DNA of 64,000 nt from Brachionus plicatilis (lineage: Eukaryota > Rotifera > Eurotatoria > Ploima > Brachionidae), in the NCBI GenBank assembly GCA_010279815.1, contig QEOQ01000253.1, forward strand, positions 101,228 through 165,227, given 5' to 3'. Within the stretch, counting starts at the first letter, position 1; each line of letters begins with the position of its first letter. Under the pieces are notes generated by a model. The model saw nothing but the letters and a program-made list of their open reading frames with translations. It ran no database searches and was not told the DNA's origin. Below are positions 47,599 to 58,341 of this stretch, in pieces. A program made the position numbers and the translations under genes.

Positions 47599-49074
47599 TT
47601 ATATTTCAATTTCATGTTCAATTGGATAGATTTTGTTTAGCATTATATTGGTCATTTTACATAACTGAATTTGACTAACTGTTTCTTCACCAAAATCAAA
47701 ATTTTCGTATTTTTTCCACAAATTTTGATCTAAAAAATCATCAACGCTTATATTTCGGTTATTTGAATTGCTATTTATCTTAAAAACAGTCAAATGTGGA
47801 ACAAAATTGTAATAATTACCAGCCATGTTTAGATTATGTTCTTCTAGCTGAGTTAAAAAAAATTCTTTCAAATTCTTCAATTTCAAAAGATTTTCACTCG
47901 GACATTTTACATACAAAACTTTTTGATAAAATTGGTCTAATCCGCGAAAATTTAGACAAATCGGAAAGTTATCTTTTATTTTTTCCTTAGATTCATTCAA
48001 TACTTGCTTAACCAAATCCATTTCTTCAACACTATCAATTCGGAGAGTACACAGCGTCAAATGAAATGATGTATCGGGCACCAAAAAATTTTCAACTTCA
48101 TCATTATACTCCAATAAATCCGAATTGAGAAGATAGAAATTTGATTTTATCTCAAAACTATTGATAGGTATTGATATAAAATAGTTTGGAGTATCAGTTG
48201 TCAAGTTGCTTTGTTTTGATTCTGGTTGTTCGCTGGCTATTTCATTTTGAGGTTGAAATTCGAAATTTTCCAATCGTTTCACAATATCACGAATTGTTTG
48301 ACCTGAACCAGTTGATCCAAAGAAATTATCCAAGCGGCTTTTTTTGTCCCATATAATTTCATCTTTGTACTTGAAATAGCTAATTCGATGTTCTGGGATG
48401 GCTAGAGCTCCATACTCGGCCAGAACAATATCACCCCAGTCAAATGTGTTAAAAGAACATTCTTTAAGACCTAAAAATCTATCGATGTATCCCACTGTGA
48501 TATAATCTTTATTTATTTCACTGTCCCACTGTATCCTGTTGACAACATCTCCCGCGGTTTTCATAGACACTTTTTTTAAGTTCGGATCACTTTCTTCGTC
48601 ATTTTTTTTTGTAATTCCTTTGGCTTTAGTAGGTGATTTTTTTCTAGAATTTTGTATATAATCAAAATGTTTTTCTATATAATTTTGAGATTTTTGAAAC
48701 AGCTTTATCAAAAAAATGTCACTTTGAGGATCAATGGTTTTTATTTTTTCGTTCAAAAAATCATCTAATAATTTTGTGGATTGGTCATTCTGGTTGCTTT
48801 TTTTAACATGACTTGAAATAGCTGTAGATTTTGAAAAATCAAAGTCTTCTAAAAAAAAAGCTCTTTAAAAATAAATTCATAATAAAAAATTAATTTTACC
48901 ACTAATTTGAACTGTTAAATTTATTCCAAAATTGTTAAAAGCCGTAATTTTAATTACATATGGATGGCAACCGACATTCTCTAATAATTTTAGATTTGAC
49001 ATTTGATTTTCTCTAAGATGGTTACTTAAATTATGTATGTTTTTTAACACAAAGTCTTTTTTAATATTAGCCAT
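47599..49074 (-). CDS. LENG9: LENG9-like protein: MJ1316 domain plus 2H phosphoesterase
   Basis: Model: complement(join(47599..48848,48900..49074)), 474 residues. The intron (G|GTAAAA to TTTTTTTAG) joins in phase. Residues about 150-240 form an MJ1316 (DUF504) domain: DVVNRIQWD, VGYIDRFLG, FDWGDIVLAEYG, IPEHRISYFKYK. These domains are predicted to recognise RNA cyclic-phosphate ends. Residues about 275-470 form an AKAP7-like 2H phosphoesterase with both catalytic motifs (HLTL near 320, HLTV near 408), expected to act on 2',3'-cyclic or 2'-5' linkages. The pairing is that of vertebrate LENG9. The N-terminal 58 residues and the lysine-rich linker are not recognised, and no CCCH finger is seen. 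The activity itself is inference. Confidence 0.85.
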
Positions 49075-50994
49075 AATTTTTTTTTAAATAGCCTAGTTTA
49101 ATTTCTTTTCTTATACTATATTACTTATTTTTAACCAGTTTTAACTCAATTTATAAATAATATTCGACTGTAATTTATTAGAAAATGAAAAAATTGTGAA
49201 ATTTGGATTTGATCATTTCTTTCACTTTTGAAATTATGTTAATATTTGACATCATATTAAAATTAAAGAAAAAAAAATTAATTTTTAATTAAAAGTAAAA
49301 AGCAAATGTGTCGTTGCCAAGAAAAATTTTACCTCATTTAACTATTTCTTGAAATTATTTAATTATGATTTCCAATTAAAAAGCAAATTAAATAAAACTT
49401 AAATAAAAAATATCAAGAATAGCAGATCTATAAAAGAAATTTAATTTTGTTCATATTTCTAATATTAACTGCATCAAATTAAAAAAGTAAATTAAAAAAA
49501 ATTAAATTAGAGATTCAAATTAAAGAAATTATAACTAAAGAAAAAAATTAAATGAAATTATCAAAATATATTAGATGGCTTATCATTTATCTCAGTAAAA
49601 ATTTATTGAGTTAATTGATAGTGTTGGGGAATGGAATGACTTCGGCATTGACGTAGTCATTTCTTTTAGCTGTTTTAGTTGAAAAGCATCTAAATTAGTT
49701 AAAAATTAATAAAAATTAGCTTTGTGAATTTTTTTTATAGATTTAAGTACTATGAAGATGTATTGTTTCTATGAAAAAGTTTTAACATAGAATCCTAAGG
49801 TTTTATATCTGAAATTTATTTAAATATTAAATTCAATCAAGAGAAAAAAAATTAGATAAAGGTAAAATTTTATAAAGAGGTAAAATTGAATTAAATTATT
49901 AATTGGAAATTCAAATCACACTGATTCAATTTTTTACAATTGAATAAACTTTTTTTCCTTAAAATAAAGACCAGGCTAAAGAATATTATTTAAAAACTTA
50001 GTTAATAATCTTATTTCATAATCGAGATATCCAAAAGGATTATTGAAGAGGCTTAATAGGTAGTAGGTTTCACACTATTTTGTCTAAAAATCAGTAATTT
50101 TACGCCAAAATTTCTTTTTCTTTATATAATAATCAATCTTTAAAATTTTCTAAAAGACAATTAGATTTAAATTATATTCATCAATACATAAAAATAAATT
50201 ACTAGAAATAATTAAATTCGAATTTTCAAAGTTTTATTAAAAATATAATATCCATGTTAAAGGTGTAAAATATGAGAGTAAGAAATTTGGAGCAACTAGG
50301 TCCATTTCTGTGGTAAAAATGGGCCAATATGATTAACACTATTGATTCCTTTAGGCCTTGCCTCATTAATCCATCGTATCAAATAGGTAAGCCAATAAGT
50401 AAACTCAACTTTTATTAATTTAACAATTGAAAAATAAATAACCGTTTATAGAAAAATGTAAATTTTAGCTATTTTTAGAGATGTTTTCGTATGAAATAAC
50501 CGAAATTTTAGTTAACTAAACAATCAATAACTGACATCATTAAAAATTTTAAGAATTTTTTTAATTGGTGACCAAATTGTTATATTTTTGGAAATATATC
50601 AGCTTTTGAATAATGCAATGATATTTTTCTTATTTTTATAAATTTATCCAATATAATAATTAATTAACAAAAAACGATCGGCATATTTGAATATAGAACA
50701 AGCTACTCTGCCGAAGATAACATTTTCAATATTCAATATTTATTTCTATTAAAAAAATTAAAAATTAATTACAAAAACAAAATTGAAACAAATTTTAAAA
50801 AAAGTAAAACTAGAAAATTGAAAATTGTTTTTAAAGTTAAATAAAAAATCCCAATGACAAATATCATGTAGCAATTAAAATACTTTTACGCCTAAAAGAC
50901 AAACAACTAAGAAAAATTAAATTAGCGACATAAAAAAATGAAGTCATGATAAATATTTTATCGATAGAATAATTTGATCTAAATTTACTATTAA
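49075..50994. other. Divergent intergenic region, LENG9-like / chitinase A
   Basis: 1.9 kb, very AT-rich, with no ORF or inverted element recognised. Presumably holds both promoters. Confidence 0.5.
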
Positions 50995-51003
50995 ATGGAA
51001 CAA

Positions 51004-54000
51004 ATGAACAAAATAATATTTTTTTATTTTTTATTTATTTCAAAAATTTTTAAAATAAACTCTTTAATATGCTATTCTTGCAATTCAAATTGGGAGGTAA
51101 TTTTATTTTAATTCTACAAAATCTGTATTCAATTGATTTTTAAGGCCTGTGGAGCAATACCAAATCTCAGTCTGATAAGATATAATAAAGAAATATGTCG
51201 GGGTCCATGTCGAGTATGGAAAAATGAAAATAGTAAAAATAATCAAGAACGATTTTAGTAAAAAAATCTTAATTTTTTTAAAGAAATTTACAGAGGTTGT
51301 TCAAATTTTTTTTTGCCAGATAATTCTAGTCTTTTTGTTGATCAAAATGGAATAATTTACAAATATTGTTATTTCGATTTGTAAAATTTTATAATGTACT
51401 GATTTCAAATTTAAATTTGATTAATTTTAGGTGCAATATCAATTATGAAGATGAAGAATCATTAAAAATTGAATCTTCTACAATTTCAACTTCATCAATT
51501 ATTCCATCAAGTAATGTAAATTTTTGAAACTACCATAGACAGCTTGCTTAGTAAGTCGTCTCCGCAAGCCTACTTGCTGTAGCTTATTATTATTATTATT
51601 ATTATTAAGTTCTATTTAATAAAAAAATGTTTTTCAACGTAATAGTCGTATTTAACCAAAAGAATAATAATCAATTAAGTCGAGGTTAAGTCTAAACATT
51701 GTTGATGTATTCTCCCAAGAGCTTTCCTTTTTTGTCTGTTTTTAGATTCCTTTTATTTGAGATCAAAGTTTAAATAATATCATTTTTTCTAAATTTTTTT
51801 TCTTTCAAAAAGGTATGCTTGAGATTGGATTTGTTCTTATCTAATTAATAAAGTCTGTTATCATTTTCTTATAATTTCTTCTTTTTTAAAATATTTAAAC
51901 TGTTACTCGGTATATAAATATATTCATATTTTTATTTTCATCTATATTTTAACTTTTTTATTTTATTTAACTTTATTTGATTTTATATTTTTATTCGGAA
52001 GAAGCTTTAGATTTTAATTAATAATTTTATTTTAAGATTATATATTATAGTTGAATAATGACGGTAATTACAGTAAAATCCCTCAAATGTGAACACCGGC
52101 CGTCGCGGTCAAATTTTGTTCACTTACGGGGGTGTTCACATTTGAGGACGATCTCGTAAAAGTGAACAGTTCACATTTACGAGATTTTCATTCAACCAAA
52201 AAAATGTTAAGTTTATTTTTAAATTATAATAATAATTAAAACACACAGATAATGCATGTAAATAAAAATTGTATTGAATAATAAAACAAAAATCATTTCA
52301 AAAATAAATTTCAAAAATGTCTCCTTCAAAGCCAATTCAATACCAATTCAATCGAATGATTGGAGACATAAGGCTTTATTTAGTTAACAATAACCCTAGT
52401 TTATGTAAAGAATTTATGACATTCGAAAATAATTTCTTAGATTCAACAAATATTAAGCAATCTAAAATTGTAGATTTTTTTAAAAATTAATTTTATATGT
52501 ATTTTGTATACTTTTATGTAAATATTATTAAAAAAATTATTGAAAATGACAGTAAATAAATTTTGGTTTTCATTTTTTTTGTTCACTTTTTCCCATTTTT
52601 TAGTGTTCACATACCGAATGTTCACATTTGAGGATGTTCACATTAGAGGGATTTTGGCCCATGTTAAAAGGTTCATTTTGGTCGGTCGCAAAGAATTTGT
52701 GTTCACTTACGGGGGTGTTCACATTTGAGGATGTTCATTTTGAGGAATTTTACTGTATTATAAAACATTGTAAAAAAAAAATTCTTTAAAGAATTAATAA
52801 GACCTTTGTAATAATTTTTTGAAAAGAAGAAATTGGCAAGATAAAAAAATCAAATATAGAATAAGATTTTCTGAAAGTTTTAGTAAAAAGCTGGGGAGAT
52901 ACGGTACCGTATCGTAGCTTGTTTGTATAAAAAAATAAAAAAAATAAAATTTTTGCCTAAAACGATAAAACTTATTATCCTATGTTTTCTTTAATGTAAT
53001 AAGATTGTAAATTTAACTCTCATTTATTTTTTTTTTTAAGAATAAATTTGAAACACACACTTTTTTTATACTTTTTCAAAATTGTATGAAAATATTCATT
53101 AGAAACGAAAAATACGCTATTTGGTAAGACTGCATTTTTAAGTCAAATAAGTTTAGAATGATTGTTATTAATTTTGAATTGAAAAAAAATTATATAATGT
53201 GTTTGGATGTTGCTCATCAAATTGGAAATTGTCTAAGGAATCTGTTGGTACCCTTTTTTTGTAAAATAATCAGTATTTGTATTGATGGCATGTGACTTAA
53301 AGACATCTATTAATTTTTTACTGTGAGTTACTTTTTATAATATTTTTTATTAATTAATGATAATTTTTTTAACTTTACTTATTTCGATAGATTAAATTAC
53401 ATTTTGTGTTAAATAATTACTTAAAATGATAAGCAATATTTTTAAAATGATGAAAAAAATATGAATAATTTATTAATATTTGAAATAAGTTAAAATAAAA
53501 TTCAAATAGAGTAATCATCAATTTAGGAATTATTTTAAAGTATAGAACGGTTCAGGAAATAAAGAAAAACTAATTAACTTAATTGAGAAAAAAATCTTGA
53601 TAAAAAAGGCAATATCAAACAATTAACTATTTTTATAAAATACTTTTAGTTACCCAAAATCCTTGACCACTAGAGAGAAAACTTTGAGATGTCTTTTTTC
53701 TTAATAACCTTTTTTAAAATTTTCAAAAAAAAAGCCTAAAATTATTGTTACATTTTAGACACAATACAATGTTATTTCTGTAATGAGCGCTGGAAAGCTT
53801 GCGCTGATCCTCCAGATTTAAACGAGCTAAGATTTAGTGCTGTTGAATGCCATGGTATGTGTGTAGCATGGCTCAATCAGCTCGATAATAATCTTCTCTA
53901 CAGAGGATGTTTGAAAAACATTTCAAGTCTAAAAATTGCTAATGATCTAAAAGATTTAGTCTATTACGTTTGCTCAAGTGATTTTTGTAATGATGTACCT

Positions 54001-57000
54001 TTAAATATGTCTTCAACCAAAGCGATTACTACAACTTCTGAAATGCCAAAAAAAAATTCAACTATAAAAATTCAAAATGAAGAAAGAGCTATTTTGAAGT
54101 CAAGTTTTTCGGAATCAAATGCTCCCGATTCTCAATTTGAAAATGGAAACGATACCGAAATTGAAAGTTGTGATGATGACAACTCATTAGATTACGATGA
54201 TATTACTGTTGAATTGGAAGTTAAACCAACTATTTCTTTAGCAAATTCATCAAAATCCTTTGAAAATTATCAGTCCATGTCCGAACCAGAAACAAAATCT
54301 ATTACTTGCTATTTTTGTAATGCTCGATGGCCAGTAACATTTTCTTTTTATCCTTTGTTTGCTAATAACCATTTAATTTTACTAGGCATGTGGAAATCCG
54401 CCAAATTTAAATAAAATTAAGCACAATACAGTTGAGTGTATAGGAGTTTGTGTTTCCTGGTATAATCCATGGGATAAAAATCGTACTAAATAATTTTAAT
54501 AAAAAAATTAATTTTCAAATTTTCCATTAAGTCTTGTACAGAGGTTGCTCAACTCAAATTATCAATGGAACATCAGGTATTTACTTTGACAAAAATGGAC
54601 TCATTTATAATTATTGCTCTACAAACCTGTGAGTATTACATATAGTTTTAAACTTATATCTAATAAAAAATAATAGATTGATAATGACGAAAAACTAACC
54701 TGTTTTGTACTTTTTGTAGTTTATTTTTTAATCATTTTCATTTAGTTTTATATTATCATATTAGATTTAATTTATAGATGAAGAGCTTATATTCATTTTC
54801 TAAAAATTAAATTTTCGTTTGGTAATTTTTTCTTCAAAAATTTATTCTGAAAAACGTGGTGACAACTTTCAAATTCAAAATACGCTTAATTTTTGCGTTA
54901 TTTTTATGTTAGAGAAAATTAAAGTTAGGTTTAGCAGTTTTTTTGAGTTTTTAAAAGATAATACATTACTGTACGGCTTTAATAAACAAGGCTAAAAAAA
55001 AATTCGGATTTAATTTTTTGGGAATACAAAATTTTTTGCCAAGCACTTAATTCATTTTTTTAAATTTCTAATTTAATTTTTAAATTTTATTTTTTTTTTG
55101 TTTATAAAATTTTTTATTTGAATAACGACCCTAAGATTTTGTGTTAGGAAAACAAACGGTCCATGTTTAAGGTATACTTAAAGTTTTTTTACAAAACCAT
55201 ATTATCCATGGCATGTTGAAGTTTATGATCAAATGATCAAATGCTCAATTAAAAAGTAAGCATAATAATTTCTTAAATTAACGAAATGATTTTTTTTTTA
55301 TTGGTAATGATGTAACATATTATGCTACAGTCTCAAAAAATTATTTTAAGTTGATCATAAAATAAATGGATTAATAATCGATTTTTAGAATTTAAAAGAG
55401 TACAAATCCGAAAGACAAAAAACTTAACTTCGCAAAGATAATAAGATTAAAAAACCAAATAATATTTTATGTTAAAAAAAAAATTTATTTATTTGTATTA
55501 TTAACTTTACTAAAAAATCAAAAATAATCGATCATTTTAGTTAATTTTGAACATACTATTAAATTAAAATTTTTTATTTTTTGAAATTTTAATGTAACAA
55601 ACTATGTTTATCAATGTTACACCAAGAATTTTATAAAATTCTGCCTAAATCTTCAGGAAATTTATTATTAAATGTAAAATGAGCAATTTGATATAAAGTT
55701 TTGATCATAAACTTCAACATGCCATTATCCATGAGGTAATAAATATTTGCTATATAAAATTTTATCAAACAATCATTTAAAATAAACCTTTCTTGTCCAT
55801 ATGAAAATTCTTAAAGATTAATTAACAATATTTTTAATCTTCTAATAGAAGAAAGCTTTTTTCTGGAAAAATTTGAAAAAATGGCCTAAAATCCTGATAT
55901 CTTAACAATGCATTCATTAATAAGAACAAAAGATTAAAAATTTACTTTAATTTTACTAGGGATTTTTAATAAATCTTTTAAAAGTTTTATGAACTTAACT
56001 ATGTAATACTTTATACTTTTGTTACTATTTTTTTTCTTTCTTAAATCAACAATATCGAAAGAATTTTTATAAATCAAAGTCTTTTTAAAAAAAAATCCTC
56101 ATGAGTCTAATAAAAATTTTTCTAAAAAGAGCCATGGTCAAATCTCAGAAATACGGAAAAATACCCATGCACATGCACATGTCAAATAAAAGAAAAAATA
56201 ACCAAAACATTCTATTCGATTTAATTTATTTAAAAAAGATACCTTTAGTTACAGTAACCGAATATGAAAATAAATTTAAGATTTACCTAGCCAAACCTGT
56301 ATCGTCTTTCACTTTTCAATAAAAACTATTCGAGTGGTTGGAGTAATAGATTTAGTAGGAAGCTTCATTTCTTTATAAATAAATAATTAAATTTAAGAAC
56401 AAAAATTGATACTAAATAATTGAAAGTTGATTCTATTTTTACACCGCTAATACAGACAGTACTTTTTTCCTCAACTAAGCAAAATATTCCTAATAATTCT
56501 AATATTTTTTTTAATTTGATTGCCTTAGAGTCTGAGTGAATTAAATAAAAAATATGAAGATTGAAGTAAAATTATTAAAAAATCTTTTTAAACCCAACAA
56601 AGCTAAATGTAATTTTTTTTAAGAACTTGCAAAATTTTGAATTTAAGTTCTTTGAATACTAACTAAGCTGAATATAACCACATTATTAAATAAATTATTC
56701 TACTAAGAATTTTGCATGAAAAATAATTTTGAATTTTAATTAATATAAAATATCTAAAGAAAAAAAACGAATAAATTTAAATATCCCCACCTTTTAAGTC
56801 AAGTTTTTTATCCATGCCAAAAATGTCATAGTTTTGTGAAAAAATCACAACTAAAAACCAATTTTAAAAGATATTATTTTAATATGCTAAAGATATATTT
56901 CACAAAATATTCATTTATAGCTTGGATTAATAGTTTTTGATTCTCCTAAAAAGAAAATATGGTACACCCGTAGTAACTTAAATTAAATCGAAAAAAGAGA

Positions 57001-57985
57001 AATAAAAATTTATGGATTGGCAGAAATATAGAACCAGACTGACTTCTTTTAATGATGTTCAATTTTATTTAAACTAAAAAATAACATGATTTATAATTTA
57101 TAGGTATTTAAGTTTTACTCAAATTTAAAGACTTTTTAAATAACAGAAATCCTAAAAAATGCAATAATGTTCCACTGATAATTTAATTTTAATTTTTATT
57201 CAGGTGCAATATTGATGGGGGTATTTCTCTAGTAACTTCACATAGAGAAGAAACCAATAGTCTAATCGAAAAAACTACAACATTCGAAGAACCTTTGACA
57301 CTTTTTGATAAAAATTATCTTGTTACATATCAAGAATTCAGTAGCGCAGTTACAAAAGCCGGCTATGATCTACCTGCTTATGAAAAATACTTTAATTTTG
57401 TCACTCAGTTAGAGCCTCTAGGAGGCATCAAAACAAAGCGTGAAGCAGCAATGTTTTTGGCGCAAATTTTATGGGAATCGGATGGTTTAAAGGCAAAATC
57501 TGAATATGCGTGTATTAAAACTGGCTGTCCCGGATTGTATGGAACAAGTCGTTACATTGGTAACAACTATTATGGGAGAGGTTATATTCAATTAGTAATT
57601 AATTTTTGAATTTTATTTAAATTTTTTGTTATTTTTTCTATATTTTTAATTAATTAAATTTCAAAATTAGTCATGGCACTACAATTATGAAGCTGCTAGT
57701 CGTGCCATTTTTGGTGATGACAGGCTTTTAAAAGACCCTAACCTTGTGTCTGAAAATGATGAATATGCATGGGCAACAGCTTTTTGGTTCTGGAAGGCAA
57801 ATGTTGGTTCTAGCGGTGAAGTAAAAAAAGGCTATTTCGGCTCAAGCACTATGGCAATTAACGGTGGTCTCGAATGCAATGGACCTCACAAGAAAAAGGC
57901 AATCAAACGATTCGAAATCTATAAAGTAATTTTAAGCGAGTTTCACGTCAGTGAAAATCCAATTGAGAATGGGTGTTATAACTAG
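51004..57985 (+). CDS. GH19 chitinase with three N-terminal Ly6-like modules (chitinase A)
   Basis: Model: join(51004..51096,51145..51232,51284..51380,51431..51510,53759..54333,54386..54482,54532..54628,57204..57594,57671..57985), 610 residues; an in-frame ATG also lies at 50995. Hydrophobic signal (MNKIIFFYFLFISKIF), then three cysteine modules: CYSCNSNWE-ACG to CN; CYFCNERWKACAD to SSDFCN; CYFCNARWP-ACG to YCSTNL-CN. Each ends in the CxxxLCN style of Ly6/uPAR three-finger domains. An acidic linker separates modules 2 and 3. The C-terminal GH19 domain (about 395-610) has FLAQILWESDGL and KSEYAC for the two acid positions, YYGRGYIQLSWHYNYEAAS, and AINGGLECNG. Likely a secreted endochitinase with accessory binding modules. 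Module 2 has no introns, unlike modules 1 and 3. Introns 4 and 7 are 2.2 and 2.6 kb and full of transposons, so a split into two genes is possible. Confidence 0.82.
51526..51607 (+). mobile_element. LINE 3' tail, second copy, extremely 5'-truncated
   Basis: AACTACCATAGACAGCTTGC onward aligns with the 3' UTR end of the LINE at 26096-26521, keeps both hairpins (GCAAG/CTTGC intact, the other 6 of 8 pairs), and ends GCTGTAGC followed by TTA repeats. Only about 55 bp of element plus tail. Confidence 0.75.
52071..52755 (+). mobile_element. Pogo/Tigger-like element, 685 bp
   Basis: Ends CAGTAAAATCCCTCAAATGT and its inverse (GAGGAATTTTACTG) with TA on both sides (52069-52070 and 52756-52757). GTTCACTTACGGGGGTGTTC and GTTCACATTTGAGGA words are repeated near both ends as subterminal repeats. 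An open frame of 57 codons inside is listed separately. Confidence 0.8.
52317..52490 (+). pseudogene. Pogo/Tigger transposase C-terminal remnant with PIP-box-like motif
   Basis: 57-residue open frame within the pogo-like element. It ends KQSKIVDFFKN, matching the KQxKITDFF tail of many Tigger/pogo transposases and the PCNA-interacting consensus Q-x2-I/L/M-x2-F-F. Drosophila pogo transposase is known to bind PCNA. The N-terminal HTH and DDE parts are gone, so it is probably a remnant, though the frame starts with ATG. Confidence 0.6.
54629..57203 (+). other. Intron 7 of chitinase A
   Basis: 2575 bp between CT|GTGAGT and TTATTCAG. Contains the 514-bp inverted-repeat element at 55210-55723. A 73-codon open frame at 56101-56322 has no recognisable content. 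Confidence 0.6.
55210..55723. mobile_element. Inverted-repeat element, 514 bp, 9-bp target duplication
   Basis: Termini GGCATGTTGAAGTTTATGAT and its inverse ATCATAAACTTCAACATGCC, flanked by identical ATTATCCAT (55201-55209 and 55724-55732). A 9-bp duplication suggests a Mutator-like (MULE) element, but the arms are short and no transposase is present, so the superfamily is tentative. Confidence 0.78.
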
Positions 57986-58341
57986 TTTTATTTAAAATTA
58001 TTTTCAAATAAATATTTTGCAAAATCATCATGAGTTTAAAAATTAATCAAATATTCCACAAGTGTCTTCATATTGTTTACTAATTACTTAACTTAAATCA
58101 ATAAATGAGCCCAAAAGAAAAGCACATCCTTAAAAATTCAATTCAATCGAACATGTTTTTAAGACTCATTTTTACAAAAAAAATTTACATTTACTTAATT
58201 CCATTTAATTTAATTTAATTTTATTTAAAAAAGGTGTCTCAGCAAATAAAGTTATTGTCTTTAGATAACTTTATTTACTGTAAAGGCATTATATAAAGTC
58301 AAAATGGTTTCGGAATTTTCTCTTAAATTTCAAAAATCGAA
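57986..58341. other. Spacer between tandem chitinase genes
   Basis: 356 bp. Holds the 3' UTR of chitinase A and the promoter of chitinase B, with TATATAAA at 58290. Confidence 0.6.
58290..58297 (+). promoter_or_regulatory. TATA box of chitinase B
   Basis: TATATAAA, 45-52 nt before the ATG at 58342, in an otherwise non-coding spacer. Confidence 0.5.

Larger units (their letters stand above)
51511..53758 (+). other. Intron 4 of chitinase A
   Basis: 2248 bp holding a LINE 3' tail (51526-51607), a pogo-like element (52071-52755) and AT-rich sequence. A 16-bp palindrome (GATACGGTACCGTATC) lies at about 52900. No additional cysteine-module exon seen. Confidence 0.6.

Noticed and set aside
52900..52920. 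GATACGGTACCGTATC palindrome as a regulatory site
   Set aside because: A single 16-bp palindrome in an intron, without copies or context to give it meaning.
56101..56322. 73-codon plus-strand frame in chitinase A intron 7
   Set aside because: No recognisable content and it does not splice in frame with the flanking exons.
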